A stretch of 16,093 nucleotides of DNA from an uncultured Spirochaetia bacterium (GTDB lineage Bacteria; Spirochaetota; UBA4802; JAGODF01): NCBI GenBank assembly GCA_937967705.1, contig CALCJG010000064.1, forward strand, positions 1-16,093, given 5' to 3'. The position numbers and the translations under genes were made by a program. How positions within the stretch are numbered: position 1 is the stretch's first letter; the number at the start of each line of letters is the position of its first letter. Under the pieces are notes generated by a model. It was not told the origin of the DNA. It was given only the letters and a program-made list of their open reading frames with translations, and made no database searches. Positions 15,974 to 16,093 of the stretch are shown piece after piece.

Positions 15974-16093
15974 TTAACCGATGAAATAGAGGGAACCCGC
16001 AATAATCCCCCCGAGACCAATACGCATTCCCAGGGAATACATGCCTATCTACACCAGAGCCATGAGACATAATAATTTGGGTCTCCAAAAAAG
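15974..16093 (-). other. Unassigned hydrophobic reading frame interrupted by an amber codon, upstream of fliL
   Basis: The 129 bases before fliL hold no recognisable gene. One minus-strand frame ending at a TAA ten bases before fliL encodes MYSLGMRIGLGGIIAGSLYF plus two residues, looking like a membrane helix. The same frame further upstream is also hydrophobic (PKLLCLMALV) but separated by a TAG at 16051-16049. It could be the 3' end of a membrane protein gene broken by mutation or by an error near a contig edge, a genuine 22-codon gene starting at 16042, or chance. It does not resemble a MotB C-terminus. Confidence 0.2.

Noticed and set aside
1..16093. Mobile elements, CRISPR arrays, tRNA/rRNA genes, defence or toxin systems
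   Set aside because: I found no transposase-like frame, direct repeat array or tRNA-like fold; nearly all bases belong to flagellar and chemotaxis genes, so I do not claim an undescribed system here.

Overview
This window is an almost gap-free flagellar gene cluster read entirely from the minus strand, so transcription runs from the right edge to the left edge. The best taxonomic guess is a spirochaete or close relative. The reasons are the gene order (fliL, fliY, fliO, fliP, fliQ, fliR, flhB, flhA, flhF, flhG, then a sigma-28 gene), the FlhB N-terminus with AAEDEGRTEEPTE, a FliY-type switch protein, and a small two-helix membrane protein between flhG and fliA. Clostridial and bacillar clusters share much of this order, so the assignment is an inference. 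If it is a spirochaete, the flagella are periplasmic.

Layout in transcription order. 16093-15434: a short unassigned stretch, then fliL. 15433-14228: a 135-base gap where most spirochaetes have fliM, then fliY. 14126-10272: fliO, fliP, fliQ, fliR and flhB, which encode the membrane core of the flagellar type III export apparatus and mostly overlap or nearly touch. 10181-5798: flhA, then flhF and flhG, which set flagellar position and number. 5728-1146: a small membrane protein of unknown function, the sigma factor fliA, fapA, a small conserved protein of unknown function, and a SwrB/DUF6115-like membrane protein. 1145-1: an intergenic region with a near-consensus sigma-70 promoter, then the chemotaxis pair cheR and cheD. 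CheD is cut by the window edge after 36 codons.

How the genes work together. FliL acts at the stator and FliY in the C-ring. FliO assists assembly of FliP, FliQ and FliR, which with FlhB form the export gate fed by the FlhA ring. FlhB switches substrate specificity by cleaving itself. FlhF and FlhG determine where and how many motors form. FliA directs late flagellar gene transcription. CheR and CheD modify chemoreceptors to tune adaptation.

I found no insertion sequence, phage gene, CRISPR array, tRNA or rRNA, and no clearly undescribed system. The points most worth a second look are the absence of fliM beside fliY, altered phosphatase residues in FliY, a duplicated N-terminal module in FapA behind a Jag-type domain, and the unassigned small genes near fliA. 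No stretch longer than 300 bases lacks a gene.
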